This document shows positions 1 through 9,292 of a DNA stretch of 64,000 bases, piece by piece. Each line of letters opens with the position of its first letter. Position 1 is the first letter of the stretch. The DNA lies in contig QHYZ01000070.1 in assembly GCA_003225295.1 (NCBI GenBank), positions 1-64,000 of the forward strand, written 5' to 3'. Position numbers and translations under genes: made by a program. The notes beneath the pieces were generated by a model. That model searched no databases, had not been told where the DNA came from, and saw only the letters and a program-made list of their open reading frames with translations. This DNA is from Acidobacteriota bacterium. Its GTDB lineage: Bacteria > Acidobacteriota > Terriglobia > Acidiferrales > UBA7541.

Positions 1-1769
1 ACGTTGTTCTGTTCTCGTCGCCCCCGGAAACCAAACTGGATAGTATGTTTGCCGTGGCTCCAAGTTGCGTTGTCATCGATCGTTTCGCTGGTCAGATTTT
101 GATTGTGCACGTTGTCCGAGTCCCAGCCAAAGAACGCCGTGCAATCCGGGGCTTCACACGTGTACATCGTAGGCCACCCGGTTGCTTTGAAGGGGTTGGG
201 CAGCCCCAGCGTGGAAGGCCAGTTAGTGGAGTCTGCGCTAGTCCCGTAATGAACGGCGGATCGGTTCACGCCGACTAGTAATTCATTGAGCCAAGTCGTC
301 GAGATGGTCCGAGTGTAGTTCACGGCGAGGTTGTGAATGTAGTAGTCCTTGGCACTCGTTCCCATGCCCGAAGACGTATCGATGGGATTGGCGAAGTACC
401 CGCCCTCCAAGGCGGCGTTCAGCCAGCTGTTCGTGTAGCGCACCGAAAGCCGGTCTTTGTCAGTGAAGTTCTGGTCTACTTTGATGGTGTACGTGTTGGT
501 GCGTGTAATGTCTGGATATGTGGACAAGAAATTCGGGGCAATAAAAGGATTATCGTTATTCGTGGGAAGAGCAGTCAGGGATTTCAATATGCTGGCGGTG
601 TGGTTCAATGGCCCCGGGATTTGATTGTTCGGGAAAGGTTGCCGCTGGAAAGTGTTGGGGTCGGTAGTCGTCGGGTTGTAAATGGTGATTGGCGCATATC
701 CAAACGGAGTGCAATTCGGTCCCGCCGGATCGCATGAGACACTCGGGTCCACGGCGTTACTTAAATCGCCATTCCACATGGCTGGGGTAGGTACGAACGG
801 ATAAAAAGGCTGACCGCGCTTATTCTCCCGCAAGCCTTCATAGTCGAAGAACCAAAACGTCTTGTCACGCCCGCGGTACACATGGGGGATCACAACGGGG
901 CCGCCGACGTATCCTCCGAACTCATTGCGAATGACATGGGGCACTTGAACATTCACAGGGTCAGAGCGCAAGCGCGTGGGGGCGATCACAGAATTGTCGC
1001 GGTTATATTCATAAGCGGCAAAGTGCAGTTGGTTTGTTCCGCTGCGCGTAGCCAGGATAACGGTGGCCGGCTCAGCAAAGCTCGCGTCAGACCCCACGGT
1101 TTCAACTCGAAACTCCTGGACAGTTTCAATTCCCGGCCGCACGCGGACGATCCCTCCGCCGAAACGGTCGAGCTGCGTTACGCCGTCCAGATTGATATCC
1201 AGGGACCCGACCTTCATCCCATTGACTCGGGCGCCGCCCGAACCGCTCTCTACGCCTGCGGTCAGGCCAAAAAGCAATCCGACATCGCGACCGTTCAGGG
1301 GGAGGTCTCGGATTTGGCTGGACTCTCGCACATCGCCGATCACGCCGCTCGCCGTCTCAATGGGTGTAGCAACGTCCTTAACCTCGACAACGTCTTTCAC
1401 ACTTCCGACCCGCAGCGTCGCGTCTACCGTTACGTTCTGGCCGACGTACAGTGTCAGTGTCCCCACCCAAGTTTGAAAGCCTTCCTTCTCCACAGCCAGT
1501 CGGTATGGACCAATCGGCAGAGCGGGGAAGGAGTACAGGCCCTCCTGGATGGTCACCACCTGCTTTGAAATCCCGGTCTCGGCGTTTGTGATCGTGACTT
1601 TTGCTCCAGATACAAACGCCTCCGCACTGTCCCGCACCGTTCCTGACACGGTTCCGACGCCAGTCTGTGGGAAGGCCGGTAAGGTCGTTAGTCCGAGGAC
1701 AACTAAAATGATTAAGCTAAAACGAACTACGTGATGAATCCTGCGCAGGCCAAGCTCACGAGATTCCAT
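1..1769 (-). CDS. Oar-like TonB-dependent receptor, partial (C-terminus beyond window start)
   Basis: This is an outer-membrane receptor of the acidobacterial Oar type, probably for uptake of glycan fragments. Read on the minus strand it is open from the ATG at 1769 to the left edge (about 589 codons). A GGAGGT ribosome site lies just upstream of the ATG. The protein has a signal peptide ending near PAFPQ, a carboxypeptidase-regulatory domain (VSGTVRDSAEAFVSGAKVTI onward, about residues 38-120), then the plug region with LPLNGRDVGLLFGL and the start of a beta barrel with many aromatic strands. It is the last gene of the minus-strand run that includes the GH42-like enzyme, 205 bases away. The substrate cannot be read from the sequence. 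The barrel C-terminus is missing because the window ends. Confidence 0.88.
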   Translation of the reverse strand, partial: MESRELGLRRIHHVVRFSLIILVVLGLTTLPAFPQTGVGTVSGTVRDSAEAFVSGAKVTITNAETGISKQVVTIQEGLYSFPALPIGPYRLAVEKEGFQTWVGTLTLYVGQNVTVDATLRVGSVKDVVEVKDVATPIETASGVIGDVRESSQIRDLPLNGRDVGLLFGLTAGVESGSGGARVNGMKVGSLDINLDGVTQLDRFGGGIVRVRPGIETVQEFRVETVGSDASFAEPATVILATRSGTNQLHFAAYEYNRDNSVIAPTRLRSDPVNVQVPHVIRNEFGGYVGGPVVIPHVYRGRDKTFWFFDYEGLRENKRGQPFYPFVPTPAMWNGDLSNAVDPSVSCDPAGPNCTPFGYAPITIYNPTTTDPNTFQRQPFPNNQIPGPLNHTASILKSLTALPTNNDNPFIAPNFLSTYPDITRTNTYTIKVDQNFTDKDRLSVRYTNSWLNAALEGGYFANPIDTSSGMGTSAKDYYIHNLAVNYTRTISTTWLNELLVGVNRSAVHYGTSADSTNWPSTLGLPNPFKATGWPTMYTCEAPDCTAFFGWDSDNVHNQNLTSETIDDNATWSHGKHTIQFGFRGRREQNN

Positions 1770-1875
1770 GTCTACCTCCACGGCTGACACGCGAGCGTCC
1801 GGCAAATTGCGGCATCGAGGCAATCCCCGGCTGGTTCGCTCGATACCACCATTCAGGGTGCGTGTCAAGCGATCC

Positions 1876-1918
1876 GTCGCTGCGTCTGTCGCTGCGTTCT
1901 GTCGCTGCGTCGCTGCGT
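1876..1918. repeat. Short tandem repeat of GTCGCTGCGT
   Basis: Four copies of the 10-mer GTCGCTGCGT begin at 1876, 1888, 1901 and 1909, the last two overlapping. They lie between the GH42-like gene and the TonB receptor on the minus strand. The copies are perfect but unevenly spaced (12, 13 and 8 bases), so a slippage-prone microrepeat is more likely than an evenly phased operator array. Confidence 0.6.
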
Positions 1919-1974
1919 CAGCGTACCGGGGCCGCCGAAAGAGGAGAGTTTTTCAACGCATCAAGACATTCGAA

Positions 1975-4900
1975 TTAAGCGCGGAGCATAAACTCCGTTT
2001 GCGCAACTTGCCCAGTCATAAGGTCGTGACAGTTTATTTTCCAGCGCCCTTTGGGGTCACTGTAAGCAAGGTGGAAAGGCTCCCGATGAGGTGTGGATTC
2101 GACCCGCACATTGCGCGCGTAAAGATCGTAGGGTTTGCCCTCGGAGGTCACGAATTCCAGTCGAACGATTCGAAAAGCTCCTTCCGGCAATGCTGACTCG
2201 TTCCGGAGCGTTACAACCAGTGATCTGCCTGGTTGGGCCTCGGCGGGAGACTCGACGCGGAGTTTCGGAACGGGTTCGGGAGCGCGCGTCAGCACCAGGG
2301 GACTCCAGGGATCAAGAGTCATTTGGATTTTGGCTACGGTGCCGAGGTCGCGTTTGCCGCGGATGTCGTAGGTCGCCATTGGACCAGACCAGGCGACCGT
2401 GACTTGGACCTCTTTCTCGAGCAGGGAATTATCGATCGCCCCGGCCCATTCGCGCTCCGGTTGGGTCGGCAAATTCTCCCAGCCACCGTCATCGAATTGG
2501 GGATTGCGGAAGACGGCCACGTGTTCATAGGCGCGGTTCGCAAACCGGACAACTTCCATCCCAGGGAGGCGATTGCCAGTTGCATCCAGCACGCGAACCT
2601 GCGGCTCAATTCCCGCCAGCCCAAAGATCTGCTCCATGATCTCCGGCAGGCTCGTCCGTGAGCTCGGCGTCAGCCGGTGATAGGGATAGCTGGCCAGCTC
2701 AACATTCAAGAAGACCGCTTTCCCTTGGCCAAATTCATTGACGACAATAAGTGGGACTTGGCCGCCCCGTGCGAGCGGTTTCCCGGTCGTAGTACTTATG
2801 CTTTCATCTCCGACAATGAGATCGAGCTTTCTGCCTTGTAGACGCAGTGCTCCGTAATTCTCAATGCCAATGACTACCTGTTCTTTGACTTGGCCTTTCG
2901 CATGCTTGATGCCAAAAATACTGTCGAGCTGACCGCGCCCGAGGTCGCGTCCGTGTTCGTTCATGGTTGCAGCACGGTAGTCCGCGATCAAGACCCCGCC
3001 GGCTTGAACAAATTGCCGGATCTGCTCGACTTCGCGCGCGCTCACGGCCAGCGATTGCGGCAGGATGAGCACCCGATATTCGTTTCGCGTCAACTTGCCT
3101 TCCTCGATCTGACGCGCACCGACAAACTCGTACTGCAGGCCAAGATCCTCAATCAGCCTGGTCCAGCCGTTGCGAACGCCTGTGAAATGGCTGCCACGAT
3201 CCCCGCCGCTGTGCAGCATCCATTTCCGCGCATACTGGACGTTGTCCAACAGCCAGTGGACCTGCATCGAGGGCTGGGAATAGTGGATGGCAATTCCATC
3301 GTGGAGCCGGCGACTGTTAATAATGAGCTTGGCTATCCCTTTATGGAGTTCCTGAAAAGTACCGGCGAAGGTCAGGGCCGCAGGAGTAAGCTGCCGGGTC
3401 TCTTCGTCCACGAAATGGTAATCAGGCAAGTTGGCGTCCCAGATGATTGATCCACGATGGCCGTGGAATAATCCCCACCAGATAGGCTGCGGCGCTTGCT
3501 TCTGGTAAAGTCGCTCTTGCTCCGTCAGCGGCGCCCCGGCCTTGTGCTGGAAGCCGTGCGTGGAAACCATAATCACGTCCCGATTAAGCGAGCGGATCAC
3601 TTCCACGTTGTTGCCGATGTTGTATGGCTCAATTACATCTACTTGCTTGACGACGTTTTCGTAGTTATACCAACCGAACGCAAAAGGGGCCTGGCCTCCC
3701 TCCGTGGCGCAACGGGCGTGCGGATCTTCGGATTTGCAGACAGCCCGGGCCCGACCAACAGCCTCGGCGAAGGTTTCATCCATAAAATTGCGGAAGTCAC
3801 ACCACGGCGAAACGTTCCAACCTTCCGTCGACCGGACTTGCGACAACTCCTGATAGAACCGATTTAAGAACGCAACAACCTCGGACCAGGACTTGAAACC
3901 GGTGGGTCGCTGCTCAGCCACCCAGGTTGTATGAGTTCCCCAGAGCGCGTTGGCTTTTTCGATGGACCCTAAACGCTCGCTGAGAGCTTTTTCGGTAAAC
4001 TCCTGGACCGAGCGGGTCTCGCTCAGCAATGCGCGCAGTGGCTCCCACTGTTCTCGGCCACCCCCCTCGTTGCGGGGTGCAGGGAAGTTCACGCCCCAAG
4101 CTTTGTTCAAGCCCGCTATACCTCCGTACTTGGCCCCGAGGTTGGCCACCGCAACGGCATCGAACGCCTGGTCGGTCGTAGTCCGACTCACCATCAGGTT
4201 GCTGGTCGCCCATTGGGACCCGTTGCGCAGGCTCCCGTCGTCCCAGCGGGTTTCTTCGGTGACCGACCACTCTCTAGCAACATTTCCGGTCGTGCCGTAC
4301 ATTTTGCGGAGATACTCCGCGAACTTGTTCGTGCAGTACGTGGAGTGGCAAAAGTCATTGGGTCGAATCTGATCGCCCTGGCCGAGCTCGTCGGCAATGT
4401 TGTAGAAGATCGGCCGGAAATCGCGATGCAAGCGGACAAACCGGGTCAGCTGCTCTTTCACGTACTCATCGGTCTTTGGATCATTCACACAGGGGTGACG
4501 GATCCAGAGGTCCAGATTGTTGCGCTCGAGCTCGATCTGATTCAGTAACCCCCGCCAAAGAGGCTGGTTCTTGTGGTAGATCGCAAAGACTTCCCAGGCC
4601 ATCTGCTCGACATAGAAATCAAAGTTATTGTCGATGGCGGGTTCGCCGGCTTCCCGATAAGCAATTGTTGCGTCTATGCCGGCTTGACGGAGCACGTCGT
4701 AAAATCCGTCCGGGTAGTGTGCCCAACTGATGGCGTGAAAATCGTCCCAAGGCCTGGGGGATGGCGAAAGCAGAAACTGCCCTCCCTCGGTCTGCTCAAC
4801 ATCGTTAACCCAGATTCGAACCCAGTTCCGGTAAGTGAAGCCGCGGCCTAGGTCAAATGAGAAGTTTAGTGGTGCTACTTTGGCATCAAGATTCGGGGGA

Positions 4901-5169
4901 TGAAATTCGTGGACACTCCGGCCGAAGCTGTCGACCCAGCGTACCATCACCGGCCCGGCCGCCGGAATACGAAAGTACAACCGCCCATTCAAGACGGCAT
5001 CGCAGTCGTAGAGTTCCTTGTCCAGGGTGACACGCGCGACAATAGAACTAGCCTCGCTGGTCCCATCTTTACCATCTAGCGGCGAATAAGTCGTCACCAT
5101 GCCCGCGATGGGCGCTGCCAGGGCCGCTTGCAAAAACGACCGTCGTGAACGCAAACGACTGTGGTGCAT
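1975..5169 (-). CDS. Secreted GH42-like glycoside hydrolase (beta-galactosidase trimerisation-type)
   Basis: This is a large Tat-exported glycosidase-like protein of about 1,064 residues. The start at 5169 is chosen because GGAGGACAT precedes the ATG and the protein then begins MHHSRLRSRRSFLQAALAAP, a clear twin-arginine signal. A beta-sandwich-like region (about 50-130) comes first, then a TIM-barrel region. That region contains FYNIADELGQGD and a later ATEGGQAPF, whose glutamates are candidate acid/base and nucleophile. After it comes a Rossmann-like segment (ILPQSLAVSAREVEQIRQFV, AGGVLIADYRA) typical of the GH42 trimerisation domain. The C-terminus is beta-rich. It sits between the cache-like gene and the TonB receptor in a minus-strand run. 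The family is assigned by pattern; the exact GH family and substrate are not certain. Confidence 0.8.
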   Translation of the reverse strand: MHHSRLRSRRSFLQAALAAPIAGMVTTYSPLDGKDGTSEASSIVARVTLDKELYDCDAVLNGRLYFRIPAAGPVMVRWVDSFGRSVHEFHPPNLDAKVAPLNFSFDLGRGFTYRNWVRIWVNDVEQTEGGQFLLSPSPRPWDDFHAISWAHYPDGFYDVLRQAGIDATIAYREAGEPAIDNNFDFYVEQMAWEVFAIYHKNQPLWRGLLNQIELERNNLDLWIRHPCVNDPKTDEYVKEQLTRFVRLHRDFRPIFYNIADELGQGDQIRPNDFCHSTYCTNKFAEYLRKMYGTTGNVAREWSVTEETRWDDGSLRNGSQWATSNLMVSRTTTDQAFDAVAVANLGAKYGGIAGLNKAWGVNFPAPRNEGGGREQWEPLRALLSETRSVQEFTEKALSERLGSIEKANALWGTHTTWVAEQRPTGFKSWSEVVAFLNRFYQELSQVRSTEGWNVSPWCDFRNFMDETFAEAVGRARAVCKSEDPHARCATEGGQAPFAFGWYNYENVVKQVDVIEPYNIGNNVEVIRSLNRDVIMVSTHGFQHKAGAPLTEQERLYQKQAPQPIWWGLFHGHRGSIIWDANLPDYHFVDEETRQLTPAALTFAGTFQELHKGIAKLIINSRRLHDGIAIHYSQPSMQVHWLLDNVQYARKWMLHSGGDRGSHFTGVRNGWTRLIEDLGLQYEFVGARQIEEGKLTRNEYRVLILPQSLAVSAREVEQIRQFVQAGGVLIADYRAATMNEHGRDLGRGQLDSIFGIKHAKGQVKEQVVIGIENYGALRLQGRKLDLIVGDESISTTTGKPLARGGQVPLIVVNEFGQGKAVFLNVELASYPYHRLTPSSRTSLPEIMEQIFGLAGIEPQVRVLDATGNRLPGMEVVRFANRAYEHVAVFRNPQFDDGGWENLPTQPEREWAGAIDNSLLEKEVQVTVAWSGPMATYDIRGKRDLGTVAKIQMTLDPWSPLVLTRAPEPVPKLRVESPAEAQPGRSLVVTLRNESALPEGAFRIVRLEFVTSEGKPYDLYARNVRVESTPHREPFHLAYSDPKGRWKINCHDLMTGQVAQTEFMLRA

Positions 5170-5258
5170 ATGTCCTCCGAGATCTTGCTGCTCGCACACA
5201 GCGGGACCCCTACTTCAGGAGAGATTCGACTCAGAGAGCACCTAAAGCATGGTGAATG

Positions 5259-5843
5259 CTATTTTACATTTTCGTGCGCATCCATTTTTACCTGGCTGAC
5301 GGTTTCGATCAGACCTACGACATCACCTAGACTGTTATAGACTGGAGCAAGAACAGAAATCCAGCCGGGCTTGTCTGTGACCGTGACCCGTTGTCCCGTC
5401 TTCAATACCGTCTCCATCTCGGGAACCATATCGCCGTAAAGCTCGCCCCAGTTCCAGAATTGGCTCATTTCGTTCTTATTGCGAATGACCAACTGAATTC
5501 TACCGGGGTGCCCCTCGATCGGCATCCACAGATTAACGTCGGCCGGGAAAGAAGAAAGGTGCGAAAGGCGGATCAAAGTTTTCTTGACGGTATTGAATGC
5601 CACGTCGTCAACGTCGTAGTTGTCGCCTGCGAGGAATCTATCGCCAGGGTCACGGGCGAACATGAGCTCTCTTGCTCTCTGGGTAACGATTTTCTGGCAT
5701 AGGTCGCCGTCCACCATGGCACTGCCAACGCGTGCCGCGATATCCAGTTCCTTTTGCATTCTTGACGGAGCCTCCTCGGGGCTGAGCTTGGCAATTCCCA
5801 AAATTGCGAACATGAAGATCCCCATCAGAGAGACGGTTTTCAT
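5259..5843 (-). CDS. Small exported cache-like sensor protein
   Basis: A 194-residue protein with an N-terminal hydrophobic segment (VSLMGIFMFAILGIA) that is a signal peptide or membrane anchor, followed by a single soluble domain. The C-terminal half (GWISVLAPVYNSLGDVVGLIE) resembles the core strands of cache/PAS-like extracytoplasmic sensor domains. No kinase, methyl-accepting or GGDEF module is attached. The ATG overlaps the stop of the upstream DUF4091 gene by four bases (ATGA) and has GGAGGC in front, so the two are probably translationally coupled. Its place between two hydrolase genes suggests a periplasmic ligand-binding role, but that is inference from context. Confidence 0.7.
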   Translation of the reverse strand: MKTVSLMGIFMFAILGIAKLSPEEAPSRMQKELDIAARVGSAMVDGDLCQKIVTQRARELMFARDPGDRFLAGDNYDVDDVAFNTVKKTLIRLSHLSSFPADVNLWMPIEGHPGRIQLVIRNKNEMSQFWNWGELYGDMVPEMETVLKTGQRVTVTDKPGWISVLAPVYNSLGDVVGLIETVSQVKMDAHENVK

Positions 5844-7702
5844 TTTGCCTCCGCTTGAAGGCTCATCGCATATTGGTGGACGTTGTACCAGGCGGACGCA
5901 CCAGGGTGTTCCAGAGCCTGGTGTGTGTGTTTGGTCGCATCGTCAATGGCGCTCCCGAGCCATTGATCAGAGGGAAGGTCGGCCAGCGCAGGCCGCGAGT
6001 TCCACCAATCGTCGAGGGTGGAGTTGTTGTAACTGCGCGCCGCTCGGGCCCTTAGAGAGTCAAGCGACTTGCGACGCTTGAGACTGTCGAGCAAGGCGAG
6101 GTCTTGAAGGCAGTTGCGCTGGATCTTCAACCGGATGCTGGGAATTGGTTCGCTAACGCCAAAGCGCTCGCCGGAATATATGAGCGCAGTCTGACCCCCA
6201 TCGAAATGGAACCAGGGGTCCTCGCCCGGGCTAACTGTTAGCCAATGGACATAGCCGTTCACGCCCCACAGCCAGGCCCGCAACGGGAATTCCGTGATCG
6301 CGGAAGAACTATCCGTCACGCCCGGAGGACCGCCGTAGTACCAAACGACGTCACCTCGGTCGCATAACATCTTGGGTGCGTGCCTATAAAAACTCAGGAT
6401 GCCTCCCCCACAGCACCACAACCGCACAATTCCGTTGAGGACCTTAAACTGTTCCTCCATGTCCCAACTGACGTCGGCTCGGAAAACGAAGTGTACGGGA
6501 GTGTTGGGTGGCAAGGCCTTCTTAAGCAGCCGGTCATACTCGAGGAAGTATTTGAGGTCTTTCGGAAAACGCACCTCGTCGCCGTCCCAGGGGAAACCTT
6601 TGTAGCGTTTCTTGTGATTGAAAAAGACTTCGAAGTTTGTGTGGGTCCACCCTTTCTCCCGAAAGTGGCGTTCCATCTCCGAGACCACATTCACGAATTC
6701 CGCTTCATAACCACGCTCTCCCCAGAACTCGTAAGAGGCCGGCCACTCAGGGTTGATGGGCAGGTAGACGAAAGGAATCGGACGCGGGACGCGGCGGGAT
6801 GCTGAAAACGCCGTGCCGTCAAGCAGGGGACCATAGTGGCGATCGTACAAGCTCCAGCTGGTAATATGCTTCGCCCGGCCAGAGCCCTCGAGCACGGGGG
6901 CAAATTCCGGACCGACTTTCCCGGAGTGCCCATATCCGAGCTGATGGAAAATTCCCCGGTGCTCGTAGAAGACGCGATGATAAGCGTGGATCAATTCGAA
7001 GAACTGGTTGCTCTCGAACCACTGATCGGGGTCGCGCCGGTAGGAACCCGCGAACTGCTGTGCAAGCCATGAACTTCCATAGGAGTTGTGGTCAATCGTC
7101 ACAACGTCTTCTCCCGGGATGACGCAAGCTAGGACGGTAAGTTGGATCGGAAGAGTCGTGATCTTAGAATTGGCCTTAAGTTTGGCGGTACCGGAGAAAA
7201 TCCCGAGGCGTGTGTCGGAAGCAACATAGACATCTACCCAGAAGGCCTGGGCGGTCTGTTTCGTGATCCGATTGTCCGGCTCAGGCAGGCGCGAGATGTA
7301 AGTTGCGTGTACAGGGATCAAGGCGTCTGGATAATAACGCTTGTCGGAATCTGTAAAATGGAACCATTCGCGAAACAAATCGATTTGAACTTTGTTTGTG
7401 GGATCGGGAATGGTCACGTCTAGCGTGTAGGTACTTGGTGAGGGCAGCTTGACAACCAGATGAAAGGAGACGTATCCACCTCGGCAGCCGGTGAGCACGA
7501 CTTGGTGCTTAGCACCGTAAAGGCTCGAGGCCAGGTCAGCGCCGCTCCGGTCCGGTGCGACGATGGCGCCAAAGGGGTCGGACCGGAGGAATTCAGGCAG
7601 GGCCTGCAAGTCTCGAGCGAGCAAGACTCGGCTGTAGATGGCTATCAGAAACAAGAGAACAAATCGGGTTTGAAGTCGACGCATTAGCACTGCACTACTC
7701 AT
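5840..7702 (-). CDS. Secreted DUF4091-domain glycoside hydrolase-like protein
   Basis: A protein of about 620 residues with a signal peptide (LQTRFVLLFLIAIYSRVLLA). The C-terminal third has the DUF4091 signature: WLWGVNGYVHWLTVSPGEDPW, then ALIYSGERFGVSEPIPSIRL and a RNCLQDLALLDSL helix. Members of this family resemble TIM-barrel glycosidases, and several sit in glycan-utilisation loci. The ATG at 7702 is chosen over a TTG at 7726. An ATG at 7684 would give an equally good signal peptide, and none of the three has a strong ribosome site. It is the first gene of the run toward the cache-like gene (4-base overlap), the GH42-like gene and the TonB receptor. The substrate is unknown. Confidence 0.78.
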   Translation of the reverse strand: MSSAVLMRRLQTRFVLLFLIAIYSRVLLARDLQALPEFLRSDPFGAIVAPDRSGADLASSLYGAKHQVVLTGCRGGYVSFHLVVKLPSPSTYTLDVTIPDPTNKVQIDLFREWFHFTDSDKRYYPDALIPVHATYISRLPEPDNRITKQTAQAFWVDVYVASDTRLGIFSGTAKLKANSKITTLPIQLTVLACVIPGEDVVTIDHNSYGSSWLAQQFAGSYRRDPDQWFESNQFFELIHAYHRVFYEHRGIFHQLGYGHSGKVGPEFAPVLEGSGRAKHITSWSLYDRHYGPLLDGTAFSASRRVPRPIPFVYLPINPEWPASYEFWGERGYEAEFVNVVSEMERHFREKGWTHTNFEVFFNHKKRYKGFPWDGDEVRFPKDLKYFLEYDRLLKKALPPNTPVHFVFRADVSWDMEEQFKVLNGIVRLWCCGGGILSFYRHAPKMLCDRGDVVWYYGGPPGVTDSSSAITEFPLRAWLWGVNGYVHWLTVSPGEDPWFHFDGGQTALIYSGERFGVSEPIPSIRLKIQRNCLQDLALLDSLKRRKSLDSLRARAARSYNNSTLDDWWNSRPALADLPSDQWLGSAIDDATKHTHQALEHPGASAWYNVHQYAMSLQAEAK

Positions 7703-7794
7703 CCCAAGGGAGCAGAATCTCCACAAAAGTGATAAGTCTTGGAGGCCGGATCACACCCCTGCCCGAGTTCAGGGCGCTTCGTACGAGTATGTTA

Positions 7795-8115
7795 TCGCTG
7801 TGAATTGCTGTAAAGCGCAAGTTTTGGATACCGAGGGTCGTCCTTCAAGATGACGACTCTTCCATCTCCATCGAGGCGAAATGCCTTGCGATGCCAGGCG
7901 ATGACGGTCTCCGGTTTGACAAGGAGCAACTGCCGAACGCCAATCGTTCCACAACCGTGAGAGCCAAACCCACAGGGCACGATCAGCCCAATAGAGGCGG
8001 AGCTTGTGAAGACGGCTCGAACGCTGCAGGACCAAGAGCTGATGCCGGAGAGCAAGAATCTCTGCTTGCAGAACGGCGCGTGCTCGGAAACAATCTCGGA
8101 GAGAGAAGTAGAGTC
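7795..8115 (-). pseudogene. Remnant of an rve-type integrase/transposase (N-terminal part)
   Basis: On the minus strand the segment reads RARAVLQAEILALRHQLLVL and then RLYWADRALWVWLSRLWNDW. These are conserved N-terminal motifs of DDE integrase-type transposases found in many acidobacterial and proteobacterial IS elements. The continuation VKPETVIAWHRKAFRL is in a different frame, and WKSRHLEGRP returns to the first frame. At least two frameshifts are therefore present and the catalytic DDE domain is absent. No terminal inverted repeats are evident. It is a dead fragment in the gap between the divergent DUF4091 and TIM-barrel genes. Confidence 0.7.
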
Positions 8116-8343
8116 AGCATGACCTGGAAGGCTACCGGTCGCGACTCTGTAAAGGCAACGATTTCAATGGGACCGGTCGCTAGAGAGAAAGAAACAGACT
8201 GAACTGCTGAGGCGGTGGTATTCTCCCCGAAGAATTGAACTTGGTTCGCGAGCGGCGCCCAGGAAGCGCCATCGTCCCTTGGTCCTGTACCTGAGATTTC
8301 GCCGGATGGTTTCTAGAGTCATTTTCGGGAGGTACCACAGCTC

Positions 8344-9273
8344 ATGCCAGAGAGGACTCAGCGCAGGGAGTTCTTGAAAACCGCGGGGCCGGCAGCTCTC
8401 CTGGGCCCAGAACTGGTGCGCGGGGCTCACTCCTGGACGTCTACGTCAACCGCAACCAGCGAGCCGGGAACCCATGCAAACCCGCGGCTCCTTACGGGCT
8501 GCTGCGCCTACTCTTACAGCAAGCTATTGAAAGCCGGCAAGATGACGATGGAAGATGTTATCCGCAAGGCTGTCGAGCTAGGGGTTGCTGCCGTGGACAT
8601 GACGGCATATTGGTTCAAATCAACCGAGCCTGCCTACCTAGCTTCCTTGCGGCATCTGGCGTACAAAGACGGAGTCTGTTTCTCCGGCGCGGCCATCGGA
8701 ACCAGCACTGTGCAAGCCGACGCCAGCAAGCGTGCTCAGGTTTTGGAGGAGATCAGGAAATGGATTGATGTCACGGAAGCCTTGGGAGCGTCTCACTTAC
8801 GCGTCTTCGCGGGCGAGCTTCCTGATGGAGCTACGATGCAGCAAGGAATCCAGTGGACGGTTGACACACTGAAGGTGGCCTGCGAATACTCAGGAAAAAA
8901 GGGAATCACCCTCGGCGTTGAAAACCACCAAGGGATCACCCAGAATGCGGAGGTATGCCTAGAACTGGTTCACCGGATTGAATCGCCGTATTTCGGAATC
9001 AATCTTGACATTACGAACTTTATTCCCACGCCGCAAGCGGACGCTTACGCGCAAATCGAAGCCACTCTTCCTTATGCTACGCATATCCACATCCGAGACG
9101 TCTTCGAGAATGGGCAGGCTGTCGACCTCGATCGGGTATGGCCGCTTTTCGCACGCACCGGCTATAGAGGATTCACGTCCGCGGAATACGAAGGGGAAGA
9201 GGATCCCTCGACAGGTGTGCCTAAACTCGTCGAGAAAATCAAAACGCTTTGCCGGAAATATTCCTCAGTTTAA
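8344..9273 (+). CDS. Tat-exported sugar phosphate isomerase/epimerase-like TIM barrel
   Basis: A 309-residue protein of the xylose-isomerase-like TIM-barrel family. The N-terminus has a twin-arginine motif (TQRREFLKTAGPAAL), so it is probably exported or derived from an exported ancestor. Barrel landmarks are visible: LRVFAGELPDG, GITLGVENHQGI (a candidate metal-binding glutamate), YFGINLDITNF and THIHIRDVF. GGGAGGT lies ten bases before the ATG. The Gfo/Idh/MocA gene follows after 19 bases, so the two form an operon. This pairing is common in sugar or polyol oxidation pathways, with one enzyme isomerising and the other oxidising. The actual substrate is unknown. Confidence 0.85.
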   Translation: MPERTQRREFLKTAGPAALLGPELVRGAHSWTSTSTATSEPGTHANPRLLTGCCAYSYSKLLKAGKMTMEDVIRKAVELGVAAVDMTAYWFKSTEPAYLASLRHLAYKDGVCFSGAAIGTSTVQADASKRAQVLEEIRKWIDVTEALGASHLRVFAGELPDGATMQQGIQWTVDTLKVACEYSGKKGITLGVENHQGITQNAEVCLELVHRIESPYFGINLDITNFIPTPQADAYAQIEATLPYATHIHIRDVFENGQAVDLDRVWPLFARTGYRGFTSAEYEGEEDPSTGVPKLVEKIKTLCRKYSSV

Positions 9274-9292
9274 CCAAAAGGGAGTTGCAACC

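Noticed and set aside
882-1568. Long plus-strand open frame over the left TonB receptor
   Set aside because: The minus-strand frame reads continuously as an Oar-like receptor with signal peptide and ribosome site; the plus-strand frame has no recognisable domain.
1876-1918. CRISPR-like array
   Set aside because: The repeat unit is only 10 bases, spacing is 8-13 bases with no spacers, and no cas genes are in the window.
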